Below are positions 1 through 8,052 of a DNA stretch of 23,624 bases, one piece after another (positions within the stretch are counted from its first letter, which is position 1; each line of letters opens with the position of its first letter). The stretch comes from Oscillospiraceae bacterium. Its GTDB lineage: Bacteria > Bacillota > Clostridia > Oscillospirales > Oscillospiraceae. The translations under genes and the position numbers were made by a program. Under the pieces are notes generated by a model. The model was not told where the DNA came from and searched no databases. It was given only the letters and a program-made list of their open reading frames with translations. Location: positions 1-23,624 of the forward strand of contig JAHHSM010000020.1 of the NCBI GenBank assembly GCA_020025175.1. The letters run 5' to 3'.

Positions 1-105
1 AACTAATAATAAACAGGTCGTTTAAGTTTGTCAAGGGGAAATTATATATGATTAAGATATTTGGAAATAGAGAAAATGGAATCGCATTAAGTCCAAAGAA
101 AAAAG

Positions 106-134
106 TTGATTTTTATGGCATTTTTCGCTACAAT
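106..134 (+). promoter_or_regulatory. sigma-A-type promoter of the NSS transporter gene
   Basis: TTGATT (106-111) and TACAAT (129-134) are separated by exactly 17 nt. Transcription would start near 141, giving a leader of about 60 nt before the ATG at 203. No TG extension precedes the -10 box. Assigned by consensus only. Confidence 0.6.
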
Positions 135-156
135 AGGCAAGTATTGCACTAAAAGA

Positions 157-176
157 GCGCAATAAAGCGCAATAAA
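157..176 (+). repeat. tandem 10-bp repeat in the transporter leader
   Basis: GCGCAATAAA occurs twice head to tail (157-166 and 167-176), between the predicted transcription start and the ribosome site. Two identical units one helical turn apart could be a protein-binding site or an mRNA element; no regulator is known to me for this sequence. It could also be chance in an A-rich leader. Confidence 0.5.
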
Positions 177-202
177 CATTTGGAAAGAGAGATTCTTATC
201 GT

Positions 203-1600
203 ATGGAAAGAGAAAAGCTTGGCTCACGTCTTGGATTTATTTTGCTGTCTGCGGGCTGCGCAATTGGTATTGGTAATGTATGGAAGTTCCCATGGCTTGC
301 CGGTCAATATGGCGGTGCAACCTTCCTGTTGTTTTATATTTTGTTTTTGGTGGTTTTGGGTCTGCCTGTTCTGACAATGGAGTTTGCAGTAGGTCGTGCC
401 AGTCAGAAAAGTCCGGTACATGCTTATCAGGCTTTGGAAAAGCCGGGGCAGAAATGGCATATTCATGGATATTTGTGCCTGATCGGCAACTATTTGCTGA
501 TGATGATGTATACCTCTGTTGCCGGTTGGATGCTGCATTATTTTGTCTTAGCGCTTACGGGAGCTTTTGAGGGGCAGGATAATGCAGGTATCACTGCAAT
601 GTTCGCTGATATGCTGGGGAATCCTGCGATTACCGGAGGCTGGATGCTGGTAGTTGTGATTGCTGGCTTTGCAATCAACTCTTTTGGTCTGCAAAAGGGT
701 GTAGAGCGTGTGACAAAAGTTATGATGATTGCGCTGCTTGCATTAATCGTTTTGCTTGCCGTTCACAGCTGCATGTTATCCGGTGCTTCAGAAGGATTAT
801 CCTTTTATTTGAAACCAGATTTTGCGAAAATGCAGGAAGTTGGTATTGGTTCAACCATTGTAGCAGCAATGAACCAGGCATTCTTCTCACTGTCCCTTGG
901 TATTGGCGCTATGGCGATTTTTGGCAGTTATATCGGAAAAGACCGCGCTTTGCTGGGAGAGGCAGTGCGTGTGGGCTGTTTGGATACGTTTGTCGCTTTT
1001 GTTGCGGGTTTGATTATTTTCCCTGCATGCTTTACTTTTAATATAGAAGTAAGCAGTGGTCCGAATTTAATTTTTATTACATTGCCAAATGTCTTTAACA
1101 ACATGTTTTTAGGGCGGTTGTGGGGTACACTGTTTTTCTTGTTCATGGCATTTGCCGCCATGTCTACCATTATTGCTGTGTTTGAAAATATTATGTCCTG
1201 CTCTATGGATTTGACGGGTGCCAGCCGCAAAAAGACGGCATTGATCAATGGTGCTGTGTTGGCAGTACTGTCCTTGCCGTGTGTATTTGGATATAATATC
1301 TGGTCTGAATTTCGTCCCTTTGGCGAAGGCAGTGCTGTTTTGGATCTGGAAGATTTTCTGGTCATGAATATCTGGCTGCCGTTGGGCTCTTTGGTATATC
1401 TGCTTTTCTGTACCTCCCGTTATGGCTGGGGTTGGAAGAATTTTGTCAAAGAAGCAGACATTGGAAAGGGTGCAAAGATTGGGGTGATTCCCTTTGTGCG
1501 CTTTTATGCAACATATATTTTACCCATCATTATTATAATCCTGTTTTTAATCGGCATGAACGATAAATTCCATATTGTAGAGGCATTGCTTGGTGCATAA
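203..1600 (+). CDS. sodium-dependent transporter, NSS (SNF/LeuT) family
   Basis: This is a 465-residue polytopic membrane protein that should import an amino acid with Na+. The family hallmark is at the N-terminus: REKLGSRLGF followed by GNVWKFPWLAGQYGG, the unwound TM1 that binds substrate and sodium. The stretch FSLSLGIGAMAIFGSYI in mid-protein corresponds to the TM6-TM7 region. About 11-12 hydrophobic segments are visible, ending with YILPIIIIILFLIG, as usual for bacterial NSS proteins of this length. The ATG at 203 is preceded by a purine-rich GGAAAGAGAG (182-191) and gives the canonical start MEREKLGSRLG. Bacterial relatives such as TnaT (Trp) and MhsT (Trp and other hydrophobic amino acids) transport hydrophobic amino acids. 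The adjacent aromatic-acid genes make an aromatic substrate likely here, but that is inference. It is monocistronic, ending at a bidirectional terminator shared with the convergent ligase gene. Confidence 0.92.
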   Translation: MEREKLGSRLGFILLSAGCAIGIGNVWKFPWLAGQYGGATFLLFYILFLVVLGLPVLTMEFAVGRASQKSPVHAYQALEKPGQKWHIHGYLCLIGNYLLMMMYTSVAGWMLHYFVLALTGAFEGQDNAGITAMFADMLGNPAITGGWMLVVVIAGFAINSFGLQKGVERVTKVMMIALLALIVLLAVHSCMLSGASEGLSFYLKPDFAKMQEVGIGSTIVAAMNQAFFSLSLGIGAMAIFGSYIGKDRALLGEAVRVGCLDTFVAFVAGLIIFPACFTFNIEVSSGPNLIFITLPNVFNNMFLGRLWGTLFFLFMAFAAMSTIIAVFENIMSCSMDLTGASRKKTALINGAVLAVLSLPCVFGYNIWSEFRPFGEGSAVLDLEDFLVMNIWLPLGSLVYLLFCTSRYGWGWKNFVKEADIGKGAKIGVIPFVRFYATYILPIIIIILFLIGMNDKFHIVEALLGA

Positions 1601-1609
1601 TAAAATTTT

Positions 1610-1648
1610 AAAAGAGGTCTGTTCATTTTCTGTGAACAGACCTCTTTT
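1610..1648. terminator. bidirectional intrinsic terminator between convergent genes
   Basis: A perfect 16-bp inverted repeat, AAAAGAGGTCTGTTCA (1610-1625) and its complement (1633-1648), surrounds a 7-nt loop. A-runs on the 5' side and T-runs on the 3' side give U-tails in both directions. It lies 9 nt after the transporter stop and 9 nt beyond the stop of the minus-strand ligase. Confidence 0.93.
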
Positions 1649-1657
1649 GTATCCATG

Positions 1658-3292
1658 TTATGCACGATTTTGCGCTTCGACCAGACGAACACCACAATAT
1701 TGTTCACGCAGCTTCGGCTTTTCGATTTTACCCGTTGGGTTACGGGGAACATTTGCAAAAATAATTTTACGCGGACGCTTATAGCGAGGCAGCTCACGAC
1801 AGAAAAGATCGATTTCCTCTTCTGTACAGGGAACGCCGTCTTTTACCTGAATAATTGCAGCGGCAATTTCACCCAAACGCTGATCGGGAAGACCAATCAC
1901 TGCCACATCGTGAATTTTAGGATAGCTTGCCAAGAAGGATTCGATCTGAACCGGATAGAGGTTCTCACCACCGGAAATAATTACGTCCTTTTTGCGGTCA
2001 ACCAAGAAAATGAAGCCATCTTCATCCTGCTGTGCCATATCACCGGTGTGAAGCCAACCGTCTTTCAAAACCTCTTTTGTCGCTTCTTCATTGTGATAGT
2101 AACATACCATGACACCGGGACCTTTAACGCACAATTCCCCGACGTTTCCCTGAGGGACAGCATGGTTTGCTTCATCTACAATTTTTGTTTCCCAACCGTA
2201 ACCGGGAACGCCGATTGCGCCAACTTTATCAATATGCTCCATGCCGAGATGTACGCATCCCGGCCCTGTGGATTCAGACAACCCATAGTTGGTATCGTAT
2301 TTATGATGGGGAAAATAGTCCATCCAGTGACGAATCAAGCTGGGCGGCACAGGTTGTGCACCGATGTGCATTAAACGCCATTGATCCAGCTGATAATCCT
2401 CGAGCTTTAAATCTCCGCGATCCAAAGCGGCCAGAATATCCTGTGCCCAAGGAACAAGAAGCCAGACAATTGAGCAGTGCTCCTGCGAGGCGGCATCAAA
2501 AATAGCTTGAGGAGAATTGCCTTTGAGCAGGACGGCTTTGCTTCCGGTAAAGAGGGAGCCGAACCAGTGCATTTTTGCGCCGGTATGGTATAGCGGAGGA
2601 ATGCAAAGGAATACATCATCATGGGCCGTTTCATGGTGCAGCGCCTCCATACGCGCAGACTGAAGCAAAGAAAGATGCCGGAGCAAAATTGCTTTTGGGA
2701 AACCGGTAGTACCGGAAGAAAAATAAATGGCAGCATCATCCTCGTCATCAATTAATACCTTAGGTGAGATGCTGGAGCAGTTTGCCGCTGCCAGATGATA
2801 GTCTTCGGCAAACGAAGGAGAGGAGTCCCCGACAAACATCAAAAGACGCTCTCGCCCCAGATCGGCGGCGATACTTTCCACACGACCGATAAATTCAGGA
2901 CCGAAAAATACGATATCCACATCGGCGAGTTTTACGCAGTAGTCGATTTCTTCTGCGGTATAGCGAAAGTTCAAGGGAACAGCTATAGCGCCGGATTTTA
3001 AAATACCAAAATAAATAGGCAGCCACTCAAGGCAGTTCATCAATAAAATACCAACTTTTTGACCTTTGCGGATGCCACGCTGCAAAAGCAGATTGGCAAC
3101 GCGGTTTGCCTTTTCATCAAATACAGACCATGTGATTTCACGGCGGTATGGTGCTGTAGAAGTGGGCTGAATCAAAGAATACTCTTTCCAAGTTACTCTT
3201 TGGGGCTCGCGGATTTCGGGATTGATTTCGACCAAAGCAATTTCATTTCCGTATAATTTGCTGTTGCGTTCTAATAAATCAGTAATGGGCAT
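1658..3292 (-). CDS. class I adenylate-forming acyl/aryl-CoA ligase
   Basis: This 544-residue ANL-superfamily enzyme activates a carboxylic acid with ATP to the acyl-AMP and then the CoA thioester. Visible motifs are the P-loop-like SSGTTGFPK (192-200), GYGWETKIVD, GWLHTGDMAQQDEDGF, DRKKDVIISGGENLYPVQIE (hinge) and the C-terminal catalytic lysine in NPTGKIEK (about 522). Near residues 34-57 the sequence TWKEYSLIQPT...REITW looks like a ~20-residue insertion within the usual N-terminal ITW-FDEKANR stretch. The start has a good AAGGAG ribosome site (complement of 3302-3307) and a strong promoter at 3368-3396. The substrate cannot be read from sequence: medium-chain fatty acids or aryl acids are both possible. 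Divergent placement from the indolepyruvate operon makes an aryl acid plausible. Length and motifs are normal for the family. Confidence 0.88.
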   Translation of the reverse strand: MPITDLLERNSKLYGNEIALVEINPEIREPQRVTWKEYSLIQPTSTAPYRREITWSVFDEKANRVANLLLQRGIRKGQKVGILLMNCLEWLPIYFGILKSGAIAVPLNFRYTAEEIDYCVKLADVDIVFFGPEFIGRVESIAADLGRERLLMFVGDSSPSFAEDYHLAAANCSSISPKVLIDDEDDAAIYFSSGTTGFPKAILLRHLSLLQSARMEALHHETAHDDVFLCIPPLYHTGAKMHWFGSLFTGSKAVLLKGNSPQAIFDAASQEHCSIVWLLVPWAQDILAALDRGDLKLEDYQLDQWRLMHIGAQPVPPSLIRHWMDYFPHHKYDTNYGLSESTGPGCVHLGMEHIDKVGAIGVPGYGWETKIVDEANHAVPQGNVGELCVKGPGVMVCYYHNEEATKEVLKDGWLHTGDMAQQDEDGFIFLVDRKKDVIISGGENLYPVQIESFLASYPKIHDVAVIGLPDQRLGEIAAAIIQVKDGVPCTEEEIDLFCRELPRYKRPRKIIFANVPRNPTGKIEKPKLREQYCGVRLVEAQNRA

Positions 3293-3367
3293 AACGAATT
3301 GCTCCTTTCTACGGCGAAAAATTTTTCTTTAATATGCAATGTTTTACGCTTTAACCTGTTGAAGCAT

Positions 3368-3396
3368 ATCATATAGGATTCGAGCAACGATGTCAA
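3368..3396 (-). promoter_or_regulatory. promoter of the acyl-CoA ligase gene
   Basis: On the minus strand TTGACA (complement of 3391-3396) and TATGAT (complement of 3368-3373) are 17 nt apart, close to the ideal vegetative consensus. This sits in the 303-bp divergent region 3293-3595, which otherwise holds the yerC promoter and A/T-rich sequence. Confidence 0.75.
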
Positions 3397-3511
3397 GAAA
3401 AAAATTAAATCAACCACAATGCAGTTTAATTTTACAGTAACAAGTCAAAGCATTAAAGCAAAATAAACAAAAAAGCAGAGAAAACTTTGAATAAAAATGA
3501 GAGATTTGTTA

Positions 3512-3541
3512 TTGAATCTTCACACTTTAATGTGCTAATAT
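3512..3541 (+). promoter_or_regulatory. promoter of the yerC-iorAB operon, extended -10
   Basis: TTGAAT (3512-3517) and TAATAT (3536-3541) are separated by 18 nt, with TGTGC directly upstream of the -10 box, which fits the extended -10 (TRTGn) element of Gram-positive promoters. The spacer contains the inverted repeat CACA-CTTTAA-TGTG (3521-3534). Confidence 0.65.
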
Positions 3542-3544
3542 TAG
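3535..3544. promoter_or_regulatory. palindrome over the -10 box, candidate operator
   Basis: CTAATATTAG is a perfect 10-bp palindrome covering the whole -10 hexamer, so a protein bound there would block initiation. The first gene of the operon encodes a TrpR-like protein and is an obvious candidate for autoregulation. Ten-bp A/T-rich palindromes are common, so this is tentative. Confidence 0.3.
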
Positions 3545-3595
3545 TTCAACTTATCAGTCATTGTATTTGAAATTTTACCATTAGGAGGTATTTTC

Positions 3596-3919
3596 ATGGC
3601 AATGGCAGAGCGTAAGGAACGAAATATGGCAGTATTTGAAACAATTAGTAAATTAGAATCTGCTGAAGAATGCTGTAAGTTCTTTGAAGATCTATGTACG
3701 CCGTCAGAGTTGAGCGCAATGGAACAGCGCTTTAATGTGGCGGTTTATTTACAGCAGGGATTGGTCTATCTTGATATTCTTGAAAAGACCGGTGCAAGCA
3801 GTGCAACAATCAGTCGCGTTCGCCGGTCTATGTTGGATGGCGGTACTGGCGGAGTAATGCGAGATGTGATTATTCGATCGAAATTAGCCGATGAAGAAAC
3901 TGAGGAGCGTGAAAAATGA
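3596..3919 (+). CDS. yerC: TrpR-like DNA-binding protein, YerC/YecD family
   Basis: This 107-residue protein has the fold signature of the Trp-repressor superfamily: the helical segment FFEDLCTPSELSAMEQRFNVAVYLQQGLVYLDILEKTGASSATISRVRRSML is split here as the LCTPSELSAMEQR core and the recognition helix TGASSATISRVRR (about residues 66-78). YerC-type proteins are about 100 residues long and are thought to be transcriptional regulators; a ligand has not been firmly established to my knowledge. An excellent AGGAGG (3583-3588) lies 7 nt before the ATG. The gene leads the operon and its stop falls 1 nt before the likely start of iorA, so the two are tightly coupled. A TrpR-like protein heading an indolepyruvate operon suggests sensing of Trp or another aromatic amino acid, which is inference. 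Confidence 0.88.
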   Translation: MAMAERKERNMAVFETISKLESAEECCKFFEDLCTPSELSAMEQRFNVAVYLQQGLVYLDILEKTGASSATISRVRRSMLDGGTGGVMRDVIIRSKLADEETEEREK

Positions 3920-3920
3920 G

Positions 3921-5657
3921 ATGAGAGAGTTAATGCTAGGTAATGCTGCTGTTGCACGCGGACTATATGAGGCCGGCTGCAGCGTAGTTTCCAGTTATCC
4001 CGGTACACCCAGCACTGAAATTACGGAAGAAGCAGCAAAGTTTAACGAAATTTACTGCGAGTGGGCACCAAATGAAAAGGTCGCTTTGGAAGTTGCGTTT
4101 GGGGCTTGCCTTGCAGGTAAACGCGCTTTCTGCGGTATGAAGCATGTGGGTCTTAATGTGGCGGCAGACCCGTTGTATACAATGTCTTATACGGGGGTAA
4201 ACGGCGGCCTTGTTATCGGTGTTGCTGACGATGCAGGTATGCATTCTTCTCAAAATGAGCAAGATTCTCGCCACCATGCCATTGCTTCCAAAGTGCCGAT
4301 GTTGGAGCCGGCTGACTCTTCTGAGGCGCTTGAATTTACAAAATTGGCCTATGAACTGTCTGAACAGTTTGATACGCCAGTATTGCTGAAGATGTGCACT
4401 CGTGTCTCGCATTCGCAGTCTGTTGTGGAGCCGGGCGAACGCGTTATGCCACCGACGGTTCCGTATCAAAAACAGATTACGAAGTATGTGATGATGCCTG
4501 CTATGGCAAAGCAGCGCCATCCAATTGTAGAAGATCGTACCCGTAAACTGACCGAATGGGCTGAGACGGCAGCGATCAACCGTGTGGAGATGGGCGGAAC
4601 GGAAATGGGTATTATCACATCCTCTACATCTTATCAGTATGTCAAGGAAGTATTTGGCGATTCGGTTTCTGTTTTGAAGCTGGGTATGGCAAATCCGCTG
4701 CCTGTAAAGCTGATTCGTGACTTTGCATCCAAGGTGAAGCGTTTGGTCGTTGTAGAGGAACTGGATCCAATTATTGAAAATCATTGCCGCGCCATGGGAC
4801 TTACCGTTTCCGGAAAAGATGTATTGCCGATGATTGGTGAATTCTCTCAAAATTTGGTTGCCAAGTGTTTGGGCAGAGCAGTTCCCTGCGGAACAGCACT
4901 GGAGGATGTGATTCCAAATCGTCCGCCTGTTATGTGCGCTGGATGTCCCCATCGAGGTTTGTTTTATGCATTGAGCAAAAACAAATGTATTGTACTGGGT
5001 GATATCGGCTGCTACACGCTGGGAGCGGCTGCGCCGTTGTCTGCTATGGAAATGACGCTGTGCATGGGTGCGTCCATCTCCGCGACCCATGGTTTTAATA
5101 AAGCATTGGGGGCAGAGAGCGAAGGAAAGACCGTTGCAGTTATTGGAGACTCTACCTTTATGCACTCTGGGATGACAGGTCTTGCGAATATTGCGTATAA
5201 TCAGTCTAATTCCACTACGATCATTTTGGATAATTCCATTACTGGTATGACTGGGCATCAGCAGAATCCCACAACAGGCTATAACATTAAGGGTGAGCCT
5301 GCGGGTAAGATCGATTTGGAGGCATTGTGCCGTGCTATGGGGATCGAACGTGTGCGTGTTGTGGATCCCTATGATTTGAGCGCCTGTGATCTGGTGCTCA
5401 AAGAAGAATTGGCAGCAGAGGAGCCTTCAGTGATTATTTCCCGGCGACCCTGCGTGCTTTTAAAATATGTAAAGCATGAAAAGCCGCTGAAAGTTGTTTC
5501 TGACAAATGCCACGGTTGTAAGGTCTGTATGAAGATCGGCTGTCCCGCGATTTCTATGCGCTCCGGCAAGGCTGTTGTAGATGCTACACAGTGCGTTGGC
5601 TGTGGTGTATGTGAGCAGATGTGCGCATTTGATGCATTTGAATGCAAGGAGGGCTGA
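3921..5657 (+). CDS. iorA: indolepyruvate:ferredoxin oxidoreductase, alpha subunit
   Basis: This large TPP and iron-sulfur subunit oxidatively decarboxylates arylpyruvates (from Trp, Phe, Tyr) to arylacetyl-CoA while reducing ferredoxin in the cytoplasm. From the chosen start it is 578 residues. The N-terminal pyruvate-oxidoreductase domain carries SYPGTPSTEI (25-34). CAGCPHRGLFYAL (339-351) and GDIGCYTLG (360-368) are typical of IorA. The TPP-binding segment runs from GDSTF (409-413) to LDNSITGMTGHQ (436-447). Two [4Fe-4S] sites close the protein: Cys 530, 533, 536, 541 and Cys 558, 561, 564, 568. A start at 3891 (10 residues longer) is possible, but the ATG at 3921 gives the family-like MRELMLGNAAVARG, and GAGGAG (3902-3907) lies upstream. 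The neighbours iorB and yerC fit one operon. Confidence 0.95.
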   Translation: MRELMLGNAAVARGLYEAGCSVVSSYPGTPSTEITEEAAKFNEIYCEWAPNEKVALEVAFGACLAGKRAFCGMKHVGLNVAADPLYTMSYTGVNGGLVIGVADDAGMHSSQNEQDSRHHAIASKVPMLEPADSSEALEFTKLAYELSEQFDTPVLLKMCTRVSHSQSVVEPGERVMPPTVPYQKQITKYVMMPAMAKQRHPIVEDRTRKLTEWAETAAINRVEMGGTEMGIITSSTSYQYVKEVFGDSVSVLKLGMANPLPVKLIRDFASKVKRLVVVEELDPIIENHCRAMGLTVSGKDVLPMIGEFSQNLVAKCLGRAVPCGTALEDVIPNRPPVMCAGCPHRGLFYALSKNKCIVLGDIGCYTLGAAAPLSAMEMTLCMGASISATHGFNKALGAESEGKTVAVIGDSTFMHSGMTGLANIAYNQSNSTTIILDNSITGMTGHQQNPTTGYNIKGEPAGKIDLEALCRAMGIERVRVVDPYDLSACDLVLKEELAAEEPSVIISRRPCVLLKYVKHEKPLKVVSDKCHGCKVCMKIGCPAISMRSGKAVVDATQCVGCGVCEQMCAFDAFECKEG

Positions 5658-5660
5658 AAG

Positions 5661-6233
5661 ATGAAGACCAAAAATATTATGATCGTCGGTGTTGGCGGAC
5701 AGGGTTCTCTGCTTGCAAGCAAATTACTGGGGCATTTGCTTTTGAAACAAGGATATGATGTCAAGGTATCCGAGGTGCATGGCATGAGCCAAAGAGGCGG
5801 AAGTGTTGTAACATATGTCCGTTATGGTGATAAGGTGGCATCACCTATCATTGATCGGGGCGAGGCGGATTATATTGTTTCTTTTGAATTGCTGGAAGCT
5901 GCGCGCTGGCTGGCATATTTGAAGCCGGAGGGACAGATTGTGACAAATGTACAGCAAATCGATCCCATGCCTGTGATTACCGGTGCGGCACAGTATCCAG
6001 TGCATCTTGTAGACAAGATGCGCGCTGTCGGGGCAAAGGTCGATGCATTGGATTGTTTAAAACTTGCATCTGAGGCTGGGTCTTCCAAAGCTGTCAATCT
6101 GGTACTACTGGGGCGGCTGTCTCACTATTTTGAAATGCCGGAGGAAGTATGGAACGAGGCGATTGAGGCTTGTGTGCCTGCAAAATTTCTTGAATTAAAT
6201 AAAAAAGCCTTTGCATTAGGAAAGAATGCCTGA
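5661..6233 (+). CDS. iorB: indolepyruvate:ferredoxin oxidoreductase, beta subunit
   Basis: This 190-residue gamma-type subunit of 2-oxoacid:ferredoxin oxidoreductases partners IorA. The N-terminal GVGGQGSLLASKLLG (10-24) is the nucleotide/CoA-binding glycine loop. HGMSQRGGSVVTYVRYG (40-56) is the conserved signature of IorB. Length is normal for the family. It starts 3 nt after the iorA stop, with GGAGGG at the end of iorA as ribosome site, so translation is coupled and a 1:1 ratio of subunits is expected. Confidence 0.95.
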   Translation: MKTKNIMIVGVGGQGSLLASKLLGHLLLKQGYDVKVSEVHGMSQRGGSVVTYVRYGDKVASPIIDRGEADYIVSFELLEAARWLAYLKPEGQIVTNVQQIDPMPVITGAAQYPVHLVDKMRAVGAKVDALDCLKLASEAGSSKAVNLVLLGRLSHYFEMPEEVWNEAIEACVPAKFLELNKKAFALGKNA

Positions 6234-6250
6234 AGTTGAAAGATTTATAG

Positions 6251-7573
6251 ATGGATTGTGAGTTGATGAAAATGGAACATTACTACCAGCCGGAAATCGA
6301 GTGTGCATCTCGAGAACAAATCAAGGCATGGCAGGATGAACGCTTGGTAGCACAGGTGCGCCATTTATGGGAGCATGTTCCGTACTACCGTAAAAAAATG
6401 GAAGAAAAAGGCGTCACATTGGATGATGTGCAAAGTAGTGCGGATCTTCAAAAACTTCCTTTTATGACCAAGACAGATCTGCGTGATGCCTATCCTTATG
6501 GCTTGCTTGCAAAGCCATTGTCAGAATGTGTTCGTATCCATTCTACATCAGGCACTACGGGTAAGCGCGTGGTTGCATTCTATACGCAGCATGATATCGA
6601 TCTTTGGGAAGATTGCTGTGCACGTGCTATTGTGGCAGCGGGTGGAAGTAAGGAGGATGTTTGTCAGGTATCCTATGGCTATGGATTGTTTACCGGCGGC
6701 GCGGGCTTAAATGGCGGTGCGCATAAGGTGGGATGCCTGACCGTACCTATTTCTTCGGGTAACACGGAGCGGCAGATCATGTTTTTAAAGGATCTGAATG
6801 CAACGATTTTATGCTGTACACCGTCCTATGCAGCATTCCTTGGTGAAACGATGAAGGAAATGGGCATGGCACCCGACCAGATTCCTTTGAAGGCCGGTAT
6901 TTTCGGTGCAGAAGCATGGAGCGAGGAAATGCGCCATGATATCGAAGCGACATTGGGCATCAAGGCCTACGATATTTACGGCTTAACAGAGCTTTCCGGT
7001 CCTGGTGTGGCATTTGAATGTTCTGCGCAGTGCGGTATGCATATCAATGAGGATCATTTTATTGCAGAGATCATCGACCCTGATACGGGAGAAGTGCTGC
7101 CGGAAGGTGAAAAGGGTGAGCTGGTATTTACTTCGATCACAAAAGAGGCATTTCCGATGGTGCGCTATCGTACGCGTGATATCTGTGTGCTGAGCAGAGA
7201 AAAGTGCTCCTGTGGACGCACCCATGTAAAAATGCACAAGCCTATGGGACGCAGCGATGATATGCTGATTATCCGCGGTGTGAATGTGTTCCCGTCTCAG
7301 ATTGAAACGGTGCTGTTGAATCATGGCTACTCTGCAAACTATCAGATTATTGTAGACCGTGTGAAGGCAACCGACACGCTGGATATTCATGTGGAAATGA
7401 CGCCGGAGATCTTTACGGATAATCTGGGTGAGATCAGCCGGCGTCAGAAGGAACTGGCGGACGGTATGCGCTCTATGCTGGGCTTGAGTGCAAAGGTAAC
7501 ACTGGTTGCACCGAAGTCAATTGTCCGCAGTGAGGGAAAAGCTGTGCGCGTGATTGATCGCCGTAAGATTTAA
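6251..7573 (+). CDS. phenylacetate-CoA ligase family enzyme
   Basis: This 440-residue adenylate-forming enzyme of the PaaK family makes arylacetyl-CoA from an arylacetate, ATP and CoA. Motifs in order are HSTSGTTGKRV (97-107), YGLTELSGPGVAFEC, MVRYRTRDI, the zinc-site-like KCSCGRTH, and GRSDDMLIIRGVNVFPSQIE. The last is the hinge plus the start of the C-terminal lid. The start is uncertain: ATGs at 6251, 6266 and 6272 are in frame and none has a strong ribosome site. The family usually begins close to the YYQPEIE segment, which favours 6266 or 6272. In ior operons of anaerobes this ligase is a frequent partner. It may reactivate aryl acids taken up from outside, or run in reverse for energy, but neither can be decided from sequence. 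Substrate could be indoleacetate, phenylacetate or hydroxyphenylacetate. Confidence 0.9.
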   Translation: MDCELMKMEHYYQPEIECASREQIKAWQDERLVAQVRHLWEHVPYYRKKMEEKGVTLDDVQSSADLQKLPFMTKTDLRDAYPYGLLAKPLSECVRIHSTSGTTGKRVVAFYTQHDIDLWEDCCARAIVAAGGSKEDVCQVSYGYGLFTGGAGLNGGAHKVGCLTVPISSGNTERQIMFLKDLNATILCCTPSYAAFLGETMKEMGMAPDQIPLKAGIFGAEAWSEEMRHDIEATLGIKAYDIYGLTELSGPGVAFECSAQCGMHINEDHFIAEIIDPDTGEVLPEGEKGELVFTSITKEAFPMVRYRTRDICVLSREKCSCGRTHVKMHKPMGRSDDMLIIRGVNVFPSQIETVLLNHGYSANYQIIVDRVKATDTLDIHVEMTPEIFTDNLGEISRRQKELADGMRSMLGLSAKVTLVAPKSIVRSEGKAVRVIDRRKI

Positions 7574-7588
7574 AGGGGGGAGAAAGGC

Positions 7589-8023
7589 ATGAGCGTCAAA
7601 CAAATTTCTGTTTTTTTAGAAAATAAGCCTGGCATGATGAGCAACATGACCGAAGTACTGGCTAAAAATCGAATTGATATGCGTGCACTGTCTCTTGCGG
7701 AAACCAGTGAATTTGGTATTGTTCGCATCATTGTAGATGATGTTTATGCAGCTACAACGGTTTTGAAGGATGAGGGATATGTACATAATGTGACAGATGT
7801 TCTGGGTGTTGCGATTCCTGATGAGCCGGGCGGTTTGAACCATGTGGTTCAGATACTGTCAGCTGCCAGTATTAATGTGGAGTATATGTATGCCTTTCTC
7901 GGGGGAAAAGATGCGGAGCATGCATATATGATTTTGAAAGTTGAAAATTTAGAAGCGGCAATGTCTGCTTTGGCTGCAAAAAATATGCAAAGCCTGACAC
8001 AGGATGAGATTGCAAACTTATAA
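7589..8023 (+). CDS. tandem ACT-domain protein
   Basis: This 144-residue protein is built almost entirely from two ACT domains. The first begins KQISVFLENKPGMMSNMTEVL (split at residues 4-24) and the second begins after IPDEPGGLNHVVQILS (about 76-91). The N-KPG and DEPGGL turns are the usual ligand-binding loops. ACT domains bind amino acids and control enzymes allosterically; free-standing double-ACT proteins next to phenylacetate-CoA ligases are a recurring pair in anaerobes. Here it lies 15 nt after the ligase, with a GGGGGGAG ribosome site. I infer that it senses an aromatic amino acid or aryl acid and modulates the ligase or IorAB. No catalytic domain is present. Confidence 0.87.
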   Translation: MSVKQISVFLENKPGMMSNMTEVLAKNRIDMRALSLAETSEFGIVRIIVDDVYAATTVLKDEGYVHNVTDVLGVAIPDEPGGLNHVVQILSAASINVEYMYAFLGGKDAEHAYMILKVENLEAAMSALAAKNMQSLTQDEIANL

Positions 8024-8052
8024 TGCCTGTTAACGTTTAGGAGGTGTTCACA

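Noticed and set aside
48..152. 34-codon frame (MIKIFGNRENG...) with AGGGG upstream
   Set aside because: The well-formed promoter at 106-134 lies inside it, and it has no recognisable motif; probably chance in A/T-rich leader sequence.
1655..2374. 239-codon plus-strand frame
   Set aside because: It lies antisense to the acyl-CoA ligase, which has complete family motifs; the antisense frame has none.
3963..5258. 431-codon minus-strand frame opposite iorA
   Set aside because: A long shadow frame rich in His, Arg and Cys with no domain signature; iorA on the plus strand is unambiguous.
8044..8052. Upstream GTG start for the aminotransferase
   Set aside because: The codon overlaps the AGGAGG ribosome site itself; the GTG at 8053 has correct spacing.
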